DNA of 64,000 nt from Dictyobacter vulcani (GTDB lineage Bacteria; Chloroflexota; Ktedonobacteria; Ktedonobacterales; Ktedonobacteraceae). This document shows, piece after piece, positions 1 through 9,809 of the stretch; positions within the stretch are counted from its first letter, which is position 1, and each line of letters begins with the position of its first letter. The DNA is taken from NCBI RefSeq assembly GCF_008974265.1, contig NZ_BKZW01000004.1, positions 310,001-374,000 on the forward strand, written 5' to 3'. A model generated the notes under the pieces. It was given only the letters and a program-made list of their open reading frames with translations, was not told where the DNA came from and did not search any database. Both the position numbers and the translations under genes were made by a program.

Positions 1-2
1 CG

Positions 3-251
3 GGCATTCTCGTTTCGCGGTTCGCGGACCTGCTGTTGCACTTACGCAGTAATGGCTATCTCTTTGATAAGATCTATACCGTGACCTCTTCGAGTGCGGG
101 CGAAAAGCTGGTGAGCAAAATTGGCTTTGAAAAATTAGAGCATAAATCACTGGTGCCCGCCAGAAAAGCCTTTGTGGCCGCCTTTGATCCTGAGCATATC
201 CAGGTACTGCAAACCAGGCAACGGAAGGTCCTGGGCTTCGCGCGTCGTTAA
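3..251 (+). CDS. C-terminal part of a GNAT-like protein (cut by window edge)
   Basis: The open frame runs in from the left edge without a start, so only about 82 C-terminal residues are seen. The stretch with SSSAGEKLVSKIGFEKL resembles the last strand-helix-strand of GNAT acetyltransferases, where a Gly-Phe follows the helix that packs on acetyl-CoA. The tail after it is Arg-rich and not diagnostic. The fold call is an inference from one motif. No substrate can be proposed. Confidence 0.45.
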   Translation, partial: GILVSRFADLLLHLRSNGYLFDKIYTVTSSSAGEKLVSKIGFEKLEHKSLVPARKAFVAAFDPEHIQVLQTRQRKVLGFARR

Positions 252-484
252 CGATTAGCATGGTAGCAAAGATACTATCATGCCAATCTATTGTGCGGAC
301 GCGAAAATTACTCTGGCACATGTGAAAATATGCTCTTTCCACATAATACTCTCTGCCCCATGCAACGCTTATAATCATATAGTACAACAATGCACAAAGT
401 TCTAGCGTGTTGCGCTAAACGACTTTATCTGCATGTCTAATCTTGCTATTGACCTTGCAAAACTGCATGGGTAAGGAGCTGAGC

Positions 485-2257
485 ATGAGCCAGACGATGA
501 CTTCTACAACTGTGGAAGTACATACTATTGTTGACCTACTACAGTTGCGTGCACGAGAAAATCCATTTAGTGCTGCATATACTTTTCTACGTTATGGCGA
601 TACCGCGAGTGAGAGTATCAATTATTTGCAGCTGGATACCAGAGCACGTGCGATTAGCAATCTACTACGTCACCATGGTGGAGAGGGCAAGCAGGTTCTT
701 TTGCTCTATCCTTCGGGCATCGATTATATGGCGGGCTACTTTGGCTGTTTGTATGCCGGTGCCGCCGCCATCCCGGCCTATCCCCCTCATTCACAACGCG
801 CCCTCCCACGCATCCAGGCGATTGTGGAGGATGCCAGCGCCTCAATCGTATTAACAACATCGGCGGTTTTGAATAAAGTGCAGCAGTGGACCGCGAATGT
901 GGCGGGCCTGACGCACCTGACATGGTTGGCGACCGATAGCATTGATGAGTCGACGGCCGACGCCTGGGTGGCACCGGAGATTGACGGCGAATCGCTGGCC
1001 TTCCTGCAATATACTTCTGGCTCGACCTCGACACCCAAAGGGGTGATGGTCAGTCACAACAATCTACTGCATAACCTCTCAATGCTCCATGACCAGTTCG
1101 GTATCGACGCCAATTCGGTCGGTGTATCCTGGCTGCCTATTTTTCATGATATGGGCTTGATTGCTGGTATGCTATTGCCCCTCTATGGAAATATTCCCTC
1201 TGTATTCATGACCCCGGCTGATTTTCTCCAGCGGCCGTTGCGCTGGCTCCAGGCCATCACCGAGTATAAAGGTACCTATAGCTGCGCGCCAAACTTCGCC
1301 TATGAATTGTGTCTGCGCCGCATCGGGGCAAATGATATGGAAGAACTGGACCTGAGTTCCTGGAAGGTGGCGCTGAATGGAGCCGAGCCGATCCGCGCCG
1401 AGACCCTGCATCGCTTTACGAAAACCTTTGCCAGTTGTGGCTTCCGTCCCACGAGTTTTATGCCGGGCTTTGGTCTGGCCGAAAATACCTTGATGGTCAG
1501 TGGCGAGCCGCTGGACGCCGTACCCTATATTAAGAACATCAGTCGCGCTGCCCTGGAAGAGAACCTGATTGTTCCTGCCAGTGGCGCGATCGACGATGTC
1601 CAGCAACTGGTGGGCTGTGGAGCCGCCGTACGCTCAAAAGATGTCGAGATTGTGATCGTCAATCCCGACACCCTGGAAGCCTGTAAGCCCGAAGAGGTTG
1701 GCGAGATCTGGATCTCGGGTCCCAGCGTTGCTCAGGGCTACTGGCAGCGGCCAGAAGAGACCGCGCGCACCATGCAGGCCCATCTGGTTACCGGCGAAGG
1801 ACCCTTCTTACGCACCGGTGATCTTGGTGCCTATCAGGACGGACATCTTTTTGTCACCGGCCGTCTCAAAGACCTGATTATCCTGGGTGGACGCAATTAC
1901 TATCCACAGGATATTGAGCAGACCGTAGAGATGAGCCATCCAGCGCTCCGTCCCGGCTGTAGTGTGGCCTTTTCCGTTGAGTATGACGACGAAGAGCGCC
2001 TGGTCGTGCTGGCCGAGGTCGATCACCGCTATAAATTCTCCGAGGAGGACACCAACTCCCCGGAGGTCCTGGCCCAGGCTCGACAGGAGATCCTCCGAAA
2101 CATCCGTCGAGCGATCGCCGATTACCATGATCTGACCGTCGCTAGAATTGTCCTGCTGCGCATCAACGGCATCCACAAAACATCCAGTGGCAAAGTCCAA
2201 CGCCGCGCCTGCCGCACCGCCTTCCTGGCCAATGAACTCAACGTCTGGAAAGCCTGA
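485..2257 (+). CDS. Fatty-acyl-AMP ligase (FAAL), orphan
   Basis: This protein of 590 residues belongs to the ANL adenylate-forming superfamily. It should activate a fatty acid to acyl-AMP and pass it to a carrier-protein thiol. Seen: the A3 loop YTSGSTSTPKGVMVSH near residue 190, FGLAENTLMVSG near 330, LRTGDLGAY near 450 and GRNYYPQDIEQTVE near 475, an order and spelling typical of FAALs rather than acyl-CoA ligases. The C-terminal lysine motif HKTSSGKVQR is present. I chose the ATG preceded by AAGGAG at seven bases; an in-frame TTG 42 bases upstream lacks a site. No acyl carrier protein, PKS or NRPS lies nearby, so the acyl acceptor is unknown; the next gene is a GNAT enzyme. Confidence 0.85.
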   Translation: MSQTMTSTTVEVHTIVDLLQLRARENPFSAAYTFLRYGDTASESINYLQLDTRARAISNLLRHHGGEGKQVLLLYPSGIDYMAGYFGCLYAGAAAIPAYPPHSQRALPRIQAIVEDASASIVLTTSAVLNKVQQWTANVAGLTHLTWLATDSIDESTADAWVAPEIDGESLAFLQYTSGSTSTPKGVMVSHNNLLHNLSMLHDQFGIDANSVGVSWLPIFHDMGLIAGMLLPLYGNIPSVFMTPADFLQRPLRWLQAITEYKGTYSCAPNFAYELCLRRIGANDMEELDLSSWKVALNGAEPIRAETLHRFTKTFASCGFRPTSFMPGFGLAENTLMVSGEPLDAVPYIKNISRAALEENLIVPASGAIDDVQQLVGCGAAVRSKDVEIVIVNPDTLEACKPEEVGEIWISGPSVAQGYWQRPEETARTMQAHLVTGEGPFLRTGDLGAYQDGHLFVTGRLKDLIILGGRNYYPQDIEQTVEMSHPALRPGCSVAFSVEYDDEERLVVLAEVDHRYKFSEEDTNSPEVLAQARQEILRNIRRAIADYHDLTVARIVLLRINGIHKTSSGKVQRRACRTAFLANELNVWKA

Positions 2258-2296
2258 TCAATCAATACTCTAACTGCTCTATATAGGATCATAAGC

Positions 2297-2338
2297 AAGA
2301 AGCGCTTCCTATGAAATTGTAGGAAGCGCTTCTTTCTG
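2297..2338 (+). terminator. Rho-independent terminator after the FAAL gene
   Basis: A 15-bp perfect stem (AAGAAGCGCTTCCTA pairing with TAGGAAGCGCTTCTT) closes an 8-base loop and runs into T-rich sequence. It ends FAAL transcription before the GNAT gene, so the two genes are probably not strictly cotranscribed. Confidence 0.75.
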
Positions 2339-2390
2339 TTATAGTGTACTCTCAGAGTTTTTCAAGCGAGAAAGATGGTATATATTTTCC

Positions 2391-3191
2391 ATGTTGACAC
2401 GTCGCCAGATTGAGCAAGCCGCCAGCATTCAACAGTTGAGCGCCGACTATCTACGTACCCTGATCGCCCCCCTGGATGGCATGTGGGAAGGCGCGATCAT
2501 CCCGCAAGCCACCTTCTGGGAGATCCAGGACCAGGAGCAGAGCGTGGGCTATTTTTGCCTGGACGCGGACCAGTGTTTGTTACGCTTCCACCTGTGGGAA
2601 ACCTATCAGTCGCGCGCCCAGGAGATCTTCCGCTGGCTGATCGAGAGCTATCAGATCCAGCAGGCTATGGCCAGCACCATCGAGCCAGCCTATTTCTCTC
2701 TTTGTCTTGATCTGCAGCGCAGCATGCAAGCCCAAGCCTATCTGTTTCAGGATCACCACAATGTTGTCCTGACGCCAGCCATTAGTAACTGTATTTTCCG
2801 GCCAGCCACAGAAAGCGACCTGGAGCATATGTTGAGTTTTTATCAAGCCAATATCGACGGGCCAGTCGCCTGGCTACCAGATTTTCTCCGTACACGCATC
2901 CAGCGCCAGGAACTATTTATGCTGGCAGCAGAGCAAGGCACCATACTGGCAGCCGGTGAATATATACCCAGCCAGAGCCAGCGCCCCTACGTCGACCTCG
3001 GCATGGTCGTTGCGCGTGCCTATCGTGGCAAAGGCCTGGCCAGCTACACCCTCACGCAACTCAAGCAGCACGCCTATCAACAAGGCCTGAAGCCCATCTG
3101 CTCCTGCGACGTCAGCAATCTCGCCTCCCAGAAAGCCATCCAGAAAGCCGGCTTCATCAGCATCCACCGCATCATGAAAATCCACTTCTAG
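2391..3191 (+). CDS. GNAT-family N-acetyltransferase (two-lobed)
   Basis: The protein has 266 residues. The C-terminal 110 hold the acetyl-CoA site: DLGMVVARAYRGKGLASYTL is the strand with the R-G-K-G-L-A pyrophosphate loop, and CDVSNLASQKAIQKAGF is the usual last helix with Asn and Gly-Phe. The first 140 residues form a separate lobe that I do not recognise, as in two-domain GNATs where it is a degenerate GNAT fold. The substrate is unknown. It lies 133 bases downstream of the FAAL gene, separated by a terminator, so a joint role in an acylated product is only a suggestion. Confidence 0.75.
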   Translation: MLTRRQIEQAASIQQLSADYLRTLIAPLDGMWEGAIIPQATFWEIQDQEQSVGYFCLDADQCLLRFHLWETYQSRAQEIFRWLIESYQIQQAMASTIEPAYFSLCLDLQRSMQAQAYLFQDHHNVVLTPAISNCIFRPATESDLEHMLSFYQANIDGPVAWLPDFLRTRIQRQELFMLAAEQGTILAAGEYIPSQSQRPYVDLGMVVARAYRGKGLASYTLTQLKQHAYQQGLKPICSCDVSNLASQKAIQKAGFISIHRIMKIHF

Positions 3192-3211
3192 GCGGGCCGG
3201 AAGCCTCGTAC

Positions 3212-3654
3212 CGGCAGCCTTAAAGGCCAATACTTTTCGTTTAACGAGTTTTGTGGCGGCGAAAGACGTTGTGGAGAAAAGCAGCGAATCATACGTGGAG
3301 AGGGCGCCACACGCGGAGGCCGACATGCGGCGTTCTCGTGGAGCGAGGTGCTCAAAGCGCATCGCATGCCTGTGGCGCCTACACCGCGACGGATCCTGTG
3401 TCGTGATCCTCTTCGAGAAGGTACGGGAGGATCCACGCTCTCACCCACCACGTTGCGGTGCGAGCAGGCACACGAGATATGATCCGTCGCGGTGTAGGCG
3501 CCACAGCACTGCGAGTCCTGCTTGCACGCTGGCCTGCGCAAACGCAGCAGTGCGGCCTCCGCGTGTGGCGCCCACTCGACGTACACGACGCCACGCCATA
3601 CCGTTGAGGTTCTCTCCTTCAACGAAACGTATTGGCGCTTGCCGCTGCCGCTAC
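3212..3654 (-). repeat. Family A nested-palindrome element, copy A1
   Basis: The ends are inverted: CCAATACTTTTCGTTT on the left and AACGAAACGTATTGG on the right, each wrapped in a weaker outer pair (CGGCAGCCTTAAAGGC and GCGCTTGCCGCTGCC). Inside lie two more inverted pairs, GGCGCCACACGCGGAGGCC with its complement and TGTGGCGCCTACACCGCGAC with its complement. The whole unit could fold as one long stem with side bulges. It encodes no convincing protein. The left end matches the right end of copy A2, so it is in reverse orientation. Confidence 0.85.
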
Positions 3655-3990
3655 CATACGGGGCTTGATTTTTTGATCGGTTCAGGTTATGCTTTGTTTA
3701 ACTTGTTTTAATAGGGGGAATTACTTATCATGTTATCATCCACAGCTACGGTGTTGCTACGCTAAGTGCGCTGTGTCCTGTAACTGACAATGGCTGTTTT
3801 TTGCGCTTCTCATAACTGGCCCACTTAGCCTCATCGGGCTTTTTTTGCTTGCCTGCTTATTCCACGCAGCAGCAGCATGCCTCCCGTTCAGCAGCACCGT
3901 TCTCCACTACTCATAAGCACACGCATACCGTGTGTCCTCATGTTTGCCAGATTACCTGGAACGCTCTTGAGCGAAAGGAAAAATAGCTGT
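3655..3990. other. Leader region of the ABC exporter operon, no gene
   Basis: This is 336 bases between repeat A1 and the first ABC start. A TTGATTTTTTGATCGGTTC stretch and a later GGGCTTTTTTTGC run are visible, but no clean promoter pair or coding signal. Upstream in-frame codons of the ABC gene reach into this region, but they lack a ribosome site. Confidence 0.4.
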
Positions 3991-5784
3991 ATGGATGCTC
4001 AGTTTAGACGCTACTGGCGCTTGCTGACGACGTATCTCAAGCCACAGCGGGGACGTGTCCTCTTGCTGACGATTCTGCTCTTTATAAATATTGGTTTGCA
4101 ACTGGTTAATCCTCAGATTATTCGTGGTGTGATTGACGCGACGCAGGCGGGGAGCGCGCTGCCGCTGCTGCTGACCGCGGCCGGACTTTTCATTGTCCTG
4201 TCTGTAGTGCAGCGCATCATTGCGTTTGTCTCAACTTACATGGCCAGTAATATCGGCTGGACCGCGACCAATGCGTTGCGCGCCGACATGACGCTGCATA
4301 GTCTGCAACTGGATATGCCGTTTCATAAAACGCATACGCCCGGTGAGCTGATCGAGCGCATCGATGATGATGTGACCGCGCAGGCCAACTTCTTCTCTCA
4401 ATTCACGATCAACGTTGCCGGCAACGGCCTGCTGATTCTGGGACTGCTCGTCCTATTGTGGCGCGAGGATTGGCGCATCGGCATCGGATTTGTGCTCTAC
4501 ACGGTCCTGGTGTTCTTTGCCCTGCGTACTATTCAAGGCATCGCCGTCAGACGCTGGACCGCCCAGCGCGAAGTTACCGCCGACTACTATGGTTTCCTGG
4601 AAGAGCATATTACCGGTACCGAGGATATTCGTGCGAATGGGGCCGTACCATATGTCACCCAGCGCCTGTTTACACTGATGCGGCGCATGCTGGAAACGAC
4701 GGTCGGGGCTCAGTTGGTGAGCAATCTGACGGTTTTCAGTATCAATGCCCTGTATGCCATCGGCTATACCTTCGGCCTGGCCCTGGGTGCCTGGCTCTAT
4801 AGCCAGCACCAGATCTCTATTGGTACCGCGTACCTGCTGGTCTTCTATATCGGCATGCTAGCGCAGCCATTGGAGATTATCAGAGAGCAGGTCAAGGATC
4901 TCCAGGAAGCTACCGCGAGCATCGAGCGGGTCGAGGCCTTATTGAACATAGAGCCACAGATCCAGGATGGTCCGGGTGCGGCCCTGTCCAGGGGCAGTCT
5001 GGCCGTGGCCTTCCAGGCTGTCTCCTTTAGTTATGATCAGGAAACGCCGATCCTGCAGGATATCTCGTTTCAGTTGCAGCCCGGGCAGGTCCTGGGACTG
5101 CTTGGACGAACGGGGAGCGGCAAGACAACCCTGGCCCGCCTGCTCTTCCGGCTCTATGATCCAACGGAGGGCACGATCAACCTGGATGGCGTGGATATTC
5201 GTCAACTGACGCTGACCGCTTTGCGCGAGCACGTGGGCATGGTGACGCAGGATGTGCAGCTTTTTCATGCCAGTATTCGCGACAATCTCACCTTCTTTAA
5301 GCAAAGTATCAGTGATGCGCAGATTGAGCAGGTGCTGAGGGAACTCGATCTATGGCGCTGGGTGGAAGCGCAGCCGCAGGGACTGGATACCTATGTGGCG
5401 GCCGGCGGAAAATCGCTCTCGGCGGGCGAGGGACAGTTGCTTGCCTTTGCGCGTGTCTTCTTGAAAGATCCAGGACTGGTGGTGCTGGATGAAGCCTCGT
5501 CACGTCTGGATCCAGCGACCGAGCATCGATTGGAGCAGGCCGTGGATCGCTTACTGCAACAGCGGACCGGTATTGTGATTGCTCATCGCCTGCAAACGGT
5601 GCAGCGGGCCGATGTGATTATGCTTCTGGAAGAGGGCCGTGTCGTGGAGTATGGACCTCGTGCCGCGCTGGCCAGCGATCCCCATTCACGTTTTTACAGC
5701 CTGCTCCAGACCGGACTGGAGAACCCGGCGACTGATTCACAGGAGAGCGACGTGGTTGCTCAGAATATGAAGGAGGTGCTCTGA
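3991..5784 (+). CDS. ABC exporter half-transporter, subunit 1
   Basis: This is a 597-residue fused membrane-ATPase protein of the MDR-like exporter type. About six hydrophobic segments fill residues 20-320. The ATPase part shows Walker A GRTGSGKTT near 370, a Q-loop, a signature spelled LSAGEGQ instead of LSGGQ, Walker B VVLDEASS with catalytic Glu, and the switch histidine in IAHRLQT. The ATG follows GAAAGGA; 38 upstream in-frame codons look non-coding. The stop overlaps the next start by one base, so the two subunits are translationally coupled. Subunit 1 supplies the consensus catalytic Glu but a degenerate signature, as in asymmetric heterodimers. The cargo is unknown. Confidence 0.85.
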   Translation: MDAQFRRYWRLLTTYLKPQRGRVLLLTILLFINIGLQLVNPQIIRGVIDATQAGSALPLLLTAAGLFIVLSVVQRIIAFVSTYMASNIGWTATNALRADMTLHSLQLDMPFHKTHTPGELIERIDDDVTAQANFFSQFTINVAGNGLLILGLLVLLWREDWRIGIGFVLYTVLVFFALRTIQGIAVRRWTAQREVTADYYGFLEEHITGTEDIRANGAVPYVTQRLFTLMRRMLETTVGAQLVSNLTVFSINALYAIGYTFGLALGAWLYSQHQISIGTAYLLVFYIGMLAQPLEIIREQVKDLQEATASIERVEALLNIEPQIQDGPGAALSRGSLAVAFQAVSFSYDQETPILQDISFQLQPGQVLGLLGRTGSGKTTLARLLFRLYDPTEGTINLDGVDIRQLTLTALREHVGMVTQDVQLFHASIRDNLTFFKQSISDAQIEQVLRELDLWRWVEAQPQGLDTYVAAGGKSLSAGEGQLLAFARVFLKDPGLVVLDEASSRLDPATEHRLEQAVDRLLQQRTGIVIAHRLQTVQRADVIMLLEEGRVVEYGPRAALASDPHSRFYSLLQTGLENPATDSQESDVVAQNMKEVL

Positions 5785-7577
5785 TGGCCCAGACTGCGGA
5801 TCGTGGAATCAAAGTGTGGCTCTTTAACTGGCGTCTGATCAGCTATCGTCCCTGGCCCTATCTGGCCTATGGCTTTTTTCGGATTACCTTCTTTGTGCTC
5901 CAGATCATACCGGGACTGATCGAGAAAAGTGTCTTTGATACGTTGACTGGCGCGGCCCCGGTTGCTGTCAGTCTGTGGGGCTTGATCGCGCTCTACGTCT
6001 CAACGGAACTGGTACGGCTGAGTCTCTCCTTTGGTGAGACCTGGGCCTACTATACCTTTCGCTATACCACCGGTGCCTTGCTGAGCTTTAATCTGTTCGC
6101 CAGTATTCTGCGCCGGCCCGGAGCCAAAACCTTTCCGGTTGCGGCCGGTGATGCGATTAATCGCTTCCAGAATGATATTGATGAGACCTGCGACTTTCCT
6201 ATGTGGCTACCCTATATCATCGGACAGACCATTGCGGCCCTGATCGCGATCATCATTATGGCGCGCATCAATCTACTGATCACGCTGGTCATTTTTCTGC
6301 CACTGGCCGTGACGCTGCTCGCGGCCCGCATCGCCTGGGGTCGCATCCACCATTATTATGATGCAGGCCGCAAAGCCACGGGTAATGTGACCGGCTTTCT
6401 GGGTGAGCTTTTCAGCGCGGTCCAGGCTGTCAAGGTCGCCAATGCGGAGCAGCATGTGTTGCGTCACCTGCACACGCTCAATGATCAGCGCCGCAAGGCC
6501 ATGGTGCGCACCCAATTGTTCCGTGAACTGCTCGACTCGATCAGCGCCAACGCCGTCACCTTTGGCATCGGCATCACCCTGCTCCTGGCGGGACAGGCCA
6601 TGGCGGCGAAAAGCTTCACGGTCGGAGATTTCGCGCTCTTCGTCTACTACCTCTGGTTTACGACCACTCTGCCCGCGCAGTGGGGTATGTTCCTGGGCGA
6701 CTACAAGTATCAGGAGGTCTCTATTCAGCGCATGGTCGAACTGATCCCGGATGAGTCAGCCCACGTGTTGATACAGCACGCGCCAGTCTACGAGCGCGAA
6801 CAGCTTCCCGCCCTGGTTCATACCGAGAAAATCTCGGCCCATCAATTACAGGAACTGACCGTCCGGGGACTCACCTATCAGTATCCAGGCACCGAGAACG
6901 GCATTCGCGCCATCGACCTGCGACTCAAACGCGGCACCTTCACCGTGATTACCGGCCGCGTTGGATCCGGCAAGACCACGCTGCTACGGGTCCTGCTCGG
7001 TCTACTGCCCAGGGATGCCGGCGAAATCTACTGGAACGAGCAGCAGGTGGATGATCCGGCCAACTTTTTCCAGCCGCCCTACAGTGCTTACACAGCGCAG
7101 ATCCCGCGCCTGTTCAGCGACACCCTACGCAATAATCTCCTGCTAGGCATACCCGCAGCGCAGACCGATCTAGCCGCTGCGCTCCATGCCGCCGTCATGG
7201 AACAAGATGTCGCGGAGATGCCGCAGGGATTAGCGACCCTGATCGGCTCCCGAGGCATTCGTCTCTCTGGAGGACAGGTACAGCGTGCTGCAGCCGCCCG
7301 TATGTATGTGCGCGATCCCGAGCTACTCGTCTTCGACGACCTCTCCAGCGCCCTCGACGTCGAGACCGAGCGTGCCCTCTGGGAACGCAGTTTCGCGCGT
7401 CAGGATGCCACCTGTCTGGTCGTCACCCATCGCCGTGCCGCTCTGCAACGTGCCGACCATATCATTGTGCTCAAAGATGGTAAGATCGACGCCGAAGGCA
7501 CCCTGGACGAGCTACTCGCCACCAACGAAGAAATGGGCCGCCTCTGGCGCGGTGATTATGGAGATGAACAGCCGTAG
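5784..7577 (+). CDS. ABC exporter half-transporter, subunit 2
   Basis: This 597-residue partner of the preceding gene has membrane helices over residues 20-310 and an ATPase domain with Walker A GRVGSGKTT near 395, canonical signature LSGGQVQR, Walker B LLVFDDLSS and switch histidine VVTHRRA. Asp occupies the place of the catalytic Glu. It therefore contributes a weak Walker B paired with the weak signature of subunit 1, leaving one competent ATP site, a known arrangement of heterodimeric exporters. The start ATG shares a base with the upstream TGA. No substrate can be read from the sequence. Confidence 0.85.
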   Translation: MAQTADRGIKVWLFNWRLISYRPWPYLAYGFFRITFFVLQIIPGLIEKSVFDTLTGAAPVAVSLWGLIALYVSTELVRLSLSFGETWAYYTFRYTTGALLSFNLFASILRRPGAKTFPVAAGDAINRFQNDIDETCDFPMWLPYIIGQTIAALIAIIIMARINLLITLVIFLPLAVTLLAARIAWGRIHHYYDAGRKATGNVTGFLGELFSAVQAVKVANAEQHVLRHLHTLNDQRRKAMVRTQLFRELLDSISANAVTFGIGITLLLAGQAMAAKSFTVGDFALFVYYLWFTTTLPAQWGMFLGDYKYQEVSIQRMVELIPDESAHVLIQHAPVYEREQLPALVHTEKISAHQLQELTVRGLTYQYPGTENGIRAIDLRLKRGTFTVITGRVGSGKTTLLRVLLGLLPRDAGEIYWNEQQVDDPANFFQPPYSAYTAQIPRLFSDTLRNNLLLGIPAAQTDLAAALHAAVMEQDVAEMPQGLATLIGSRGIRLSGGQVQRAAAARMYVRDPELLVFDDLSSALDVETERALWERSFARQDATCLVVTHRRAALQRADHIIVLKDGKIDAEGTLDELLATNEEMGRLWRGDYGDEQP

Positions 7578-7658
7578 TGGCAGCGCTAGCCGCTGCGACC
7601 CGTAGCGGCAGCCTTAAAGGCAGCGACCAGTCGGCGTCCGAGCAAGCAACGCCATGTA

Positions 7659-7977
7659 CCGGCAGGTCTTGCGCCTAATACTTTTCACGTAAGCCTTTTT
7701 CTGGACGAGATTGACGAAAGCATCTAAGCCGATCAGAGGCCCAGTGACTTCAAAGGATCAAGAAAAGCGAACAGGTAGGTTCGACCCTTTGGGTCGATTC
7801 GTGCCTGCATGCTATCCGTGCTTGACCATGAGCAAGCCTCTTCACGCCTTGCTTCACCGCTTTTTCACTTGCGTGATCCTGCGGAGGTGAGGGTATCGTG
7901 GAGGCAACCGAATCGACCCAAAGGGTCGAACCTACACGTTTTATCTCTCTTGATCCTTTGAGAAGGTGTTCCTTTTT
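7659..7977 (+). repeat. Family B palindromic element, copy B1 (3' truncated)
   Basis: The left end CCTAATACTTTTCACGTAAG is the same terminal motif as in family A. Inside are two perfect 27-base arms beginning GTAGGTTCGACCC and ending in its complement, separated by about 120 bases. The right end stops at GAGAAGGTGTTCC and lacks the terminal TTAAGTGAAAAGTATTA found in B2 and B3. A second GTAGCGGCAGCCTTAAAGGC unit lies just upstream at about 7602. Confidence 0.8.
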
Positions 7978-8366
7978 ATGCTCCTCTTTTGCTTGCTTGA
8001 AATAGAGATACAACAAGCGTATAGTGTTTTTGTGTATATTCCCTGTGTGCTAATACATCTATTTCTGTATAACAATAATATATGCTAGCAGTTGTGAAAA
8101 ACAAGACAAAAACTATGCTTTAAGCATTGGTCGATTTTATTGCGTAATTACTGCTGGTGAATGAGCTCATATTTTAGTTTTTTATCTCTGCATAAGCAAT
8201 TATAGTGTAGTGGTTTGTATCACCATATGTAATGTTAATGCGGTATTTTATGCTTTCATTGGTATATAATAATGAATAAGAAATTCATTTGTAACGCCTG
8301 AGATTGTGAAAGCGCGTTTGTGTCCTCGTGTGTATAGGAATAATCATATGGAGAGAAGAAGCGAAC
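7978..8366. other. AT-rich intergenic region upstream of the BNR lipoprotein
   Basis: This is about 390 bases of low-GC sequence. It presumably holds the lipoprotein promoter, but no clear -35/-10 pair stands out. No coding signal was seen. Confidence 0.35.
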
Positions 8367-9586
8367 ATGGATGCATATCGAAGGGTATGGATGTCAGGAA
8401 AACATACGTACAGGAAGTTCGTATGCAAGACATCGCTCCCTTTATTTCTTTTTATCGTGCTGACAGCTTTGCTGGCGGCCTGTGGTAGCACAGATTCTAC
8501 TTCAGTGCCAGCAGCGGCCACGTCTACTCCTGTGGTAAAGAGGACCGTGGTTCCGACCGTGTCCGGTACGGCAGTCGCCAATGCTGCTCAGCCGCTTGAA
8601 GCGATTCGCATGTTGGACAAACATACTGGCTGGGCATTGACTGCCAGTTCTATTTTGCGGACGGTGGATGGTGGCATGCATTGGAAGGATGTGTCGCCGG
8701 CGAATGCGGGACTCAATCAGTTTGCCAGGGGGCCTTTAGTAATGACCATGATGCCTGGATCGCGATCCCGCCTGACCAGCAGCAACCTGGTCAGGGTATC
8801 ACGATTTTGCGCACCCACAATGGTGGCAAGAGTTGGGATCGCGCGAAAATCAATGATCCACTGGTCGGTATTGTGGATACTCCACACTTTGTGAATGACC
8901 AGCAGGGCTGGCTTGAGGCTTCCAGTACGCCTGGTGCCGGTCACACTGTCATTGACATCTGGCACTCGCTCGACGGTGGCATGAACTGGACCAAAATCGC
9001 CTCGAACACGGATAACAGCGGTTTCAACATGGGTTATGTGACCGGTCTCTCCTTCAGGGATGCGCAAACCGGTATTGCGACCGGCAATCTGAGCGAGGTC
9101 GGCGACAACACTATTCCCTCGATCTTGCTGACGCAAAATGGCGGTCAGAACTGGCAGACTGTCTCGTTGCCGCATGTGTTGGGCGGGTATACCGTGAGCT
9201 TGAATATCTCGCAGCCACCGGTCTTCTTTGGCAATCTGGTCTTCTTACCAGTGGTCATCAAAACCCAGAACGGAGACCTGTTGATCCTGTATCGTTCAGA
9301 GGACAGTGGCATGAACTGGGTTCAGACTACCCCTGTCCCTATCGCGGCCGAAAATACTTATGTCATGGATACCTTCCATGCCTGGGCAACCGATACCCAG
9401 AATGGTAAATTCTATCGCACCATCGATGGCGGAAAACACTGGACCGATACCTCCAATACTCCCTACCACCTGGGCGCATTGAGCTTTATCGACGCCAACA
9501 ATGGCTGGGGCATCGCCAACCAGACACTCATGCACACCACCGATGGTGGAAAAGAGTGGCAAAAAATCCCCTACACCCAACAATAA
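8367..9586 (+). CDS. Lipoprotein with BNR/Ycf48-like repeats (one-base frameshift)
   Basis: The N-terminus has a hydrophobic segment ending in a lipobox, TALLAAC, so the protein should be anchored by a diacylglyceryl-Cys. A Ser/Thr/Ala linker follows, then repeated blades with Asp-Gly-Gly and Trp (TVDGGMHWKDV, THNGGKSWDRA, SLDGGMNWTKI, TIDGGKHWTDT, TTDGGKEWQKI), typical of BNR/Ycf48 beta-propellers. The frame breaks at the G run 8728-8732; one more G restores 406 residues with the blade spacing intact. The start is an ATG after GAGAGAAGAAG. Its role is unknown: such propellers bind proteins or glycans outside the cell. Confidence 0.7.
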
Positions 9587-9600
9587 ACCCGGCTGACCGC

Positions 9601-9647
9601 GTGGGGGATGCGTAACGGCAAGTCTTGCGCCTGCGAACGTCCCCCAC
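9601..9647 (+). terminator. GC-rich hairpin after the BNR lipoprotein gene
   Basis: GTGGGGG pairs with CCCCCAC around an insert carrying the TAACGGCAAGTCTTGCGCC repeat unit. There is no strong T run, so termination is plausible rather than certain. Confidence 0.4.
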
Positions 9648-9711
9648 GATCCCCTCCCATCGCCTCCCTCCACGACCATATGCCCGATCCCCGACAGCCT
9701 GTTCTCTTCTC

Positions 9712-9740
9712 TTGACTTTTCGCGGCGGGTACATTATATT
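9712..9740 (+). promoter_or_regulatory. Sigma-70-type promoter for the TetR/dikinase operon
   Basis: TTGACT and TATATT are separated by exactly 17 bases, about 70 bases ahead of the GTG start of the TetR gene. The bases between promoter and start (TTAAATAGTCATAACC and neighbours) could hold an autoregulatory operator, but no clean palindrome is visible. Confidence 0.6.
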
Positions 9741-9809
9741 TAATGCATACATGGATATGACTGAATAACCTTAAATAGTCATAACCTTGAAAATAGAGGA
9801 GGAAGTCAG

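Noticed and set aside
3225..3720. Long open frames on both strands inside family A repeats (also at 13.2, 18.3, 37.1, 41.5 and 50.7 kb)
   Set aside because: They follow from the high GC and palindromic arms, lack ribosome sites, have no protein-like composition, and differ in frame between copies.
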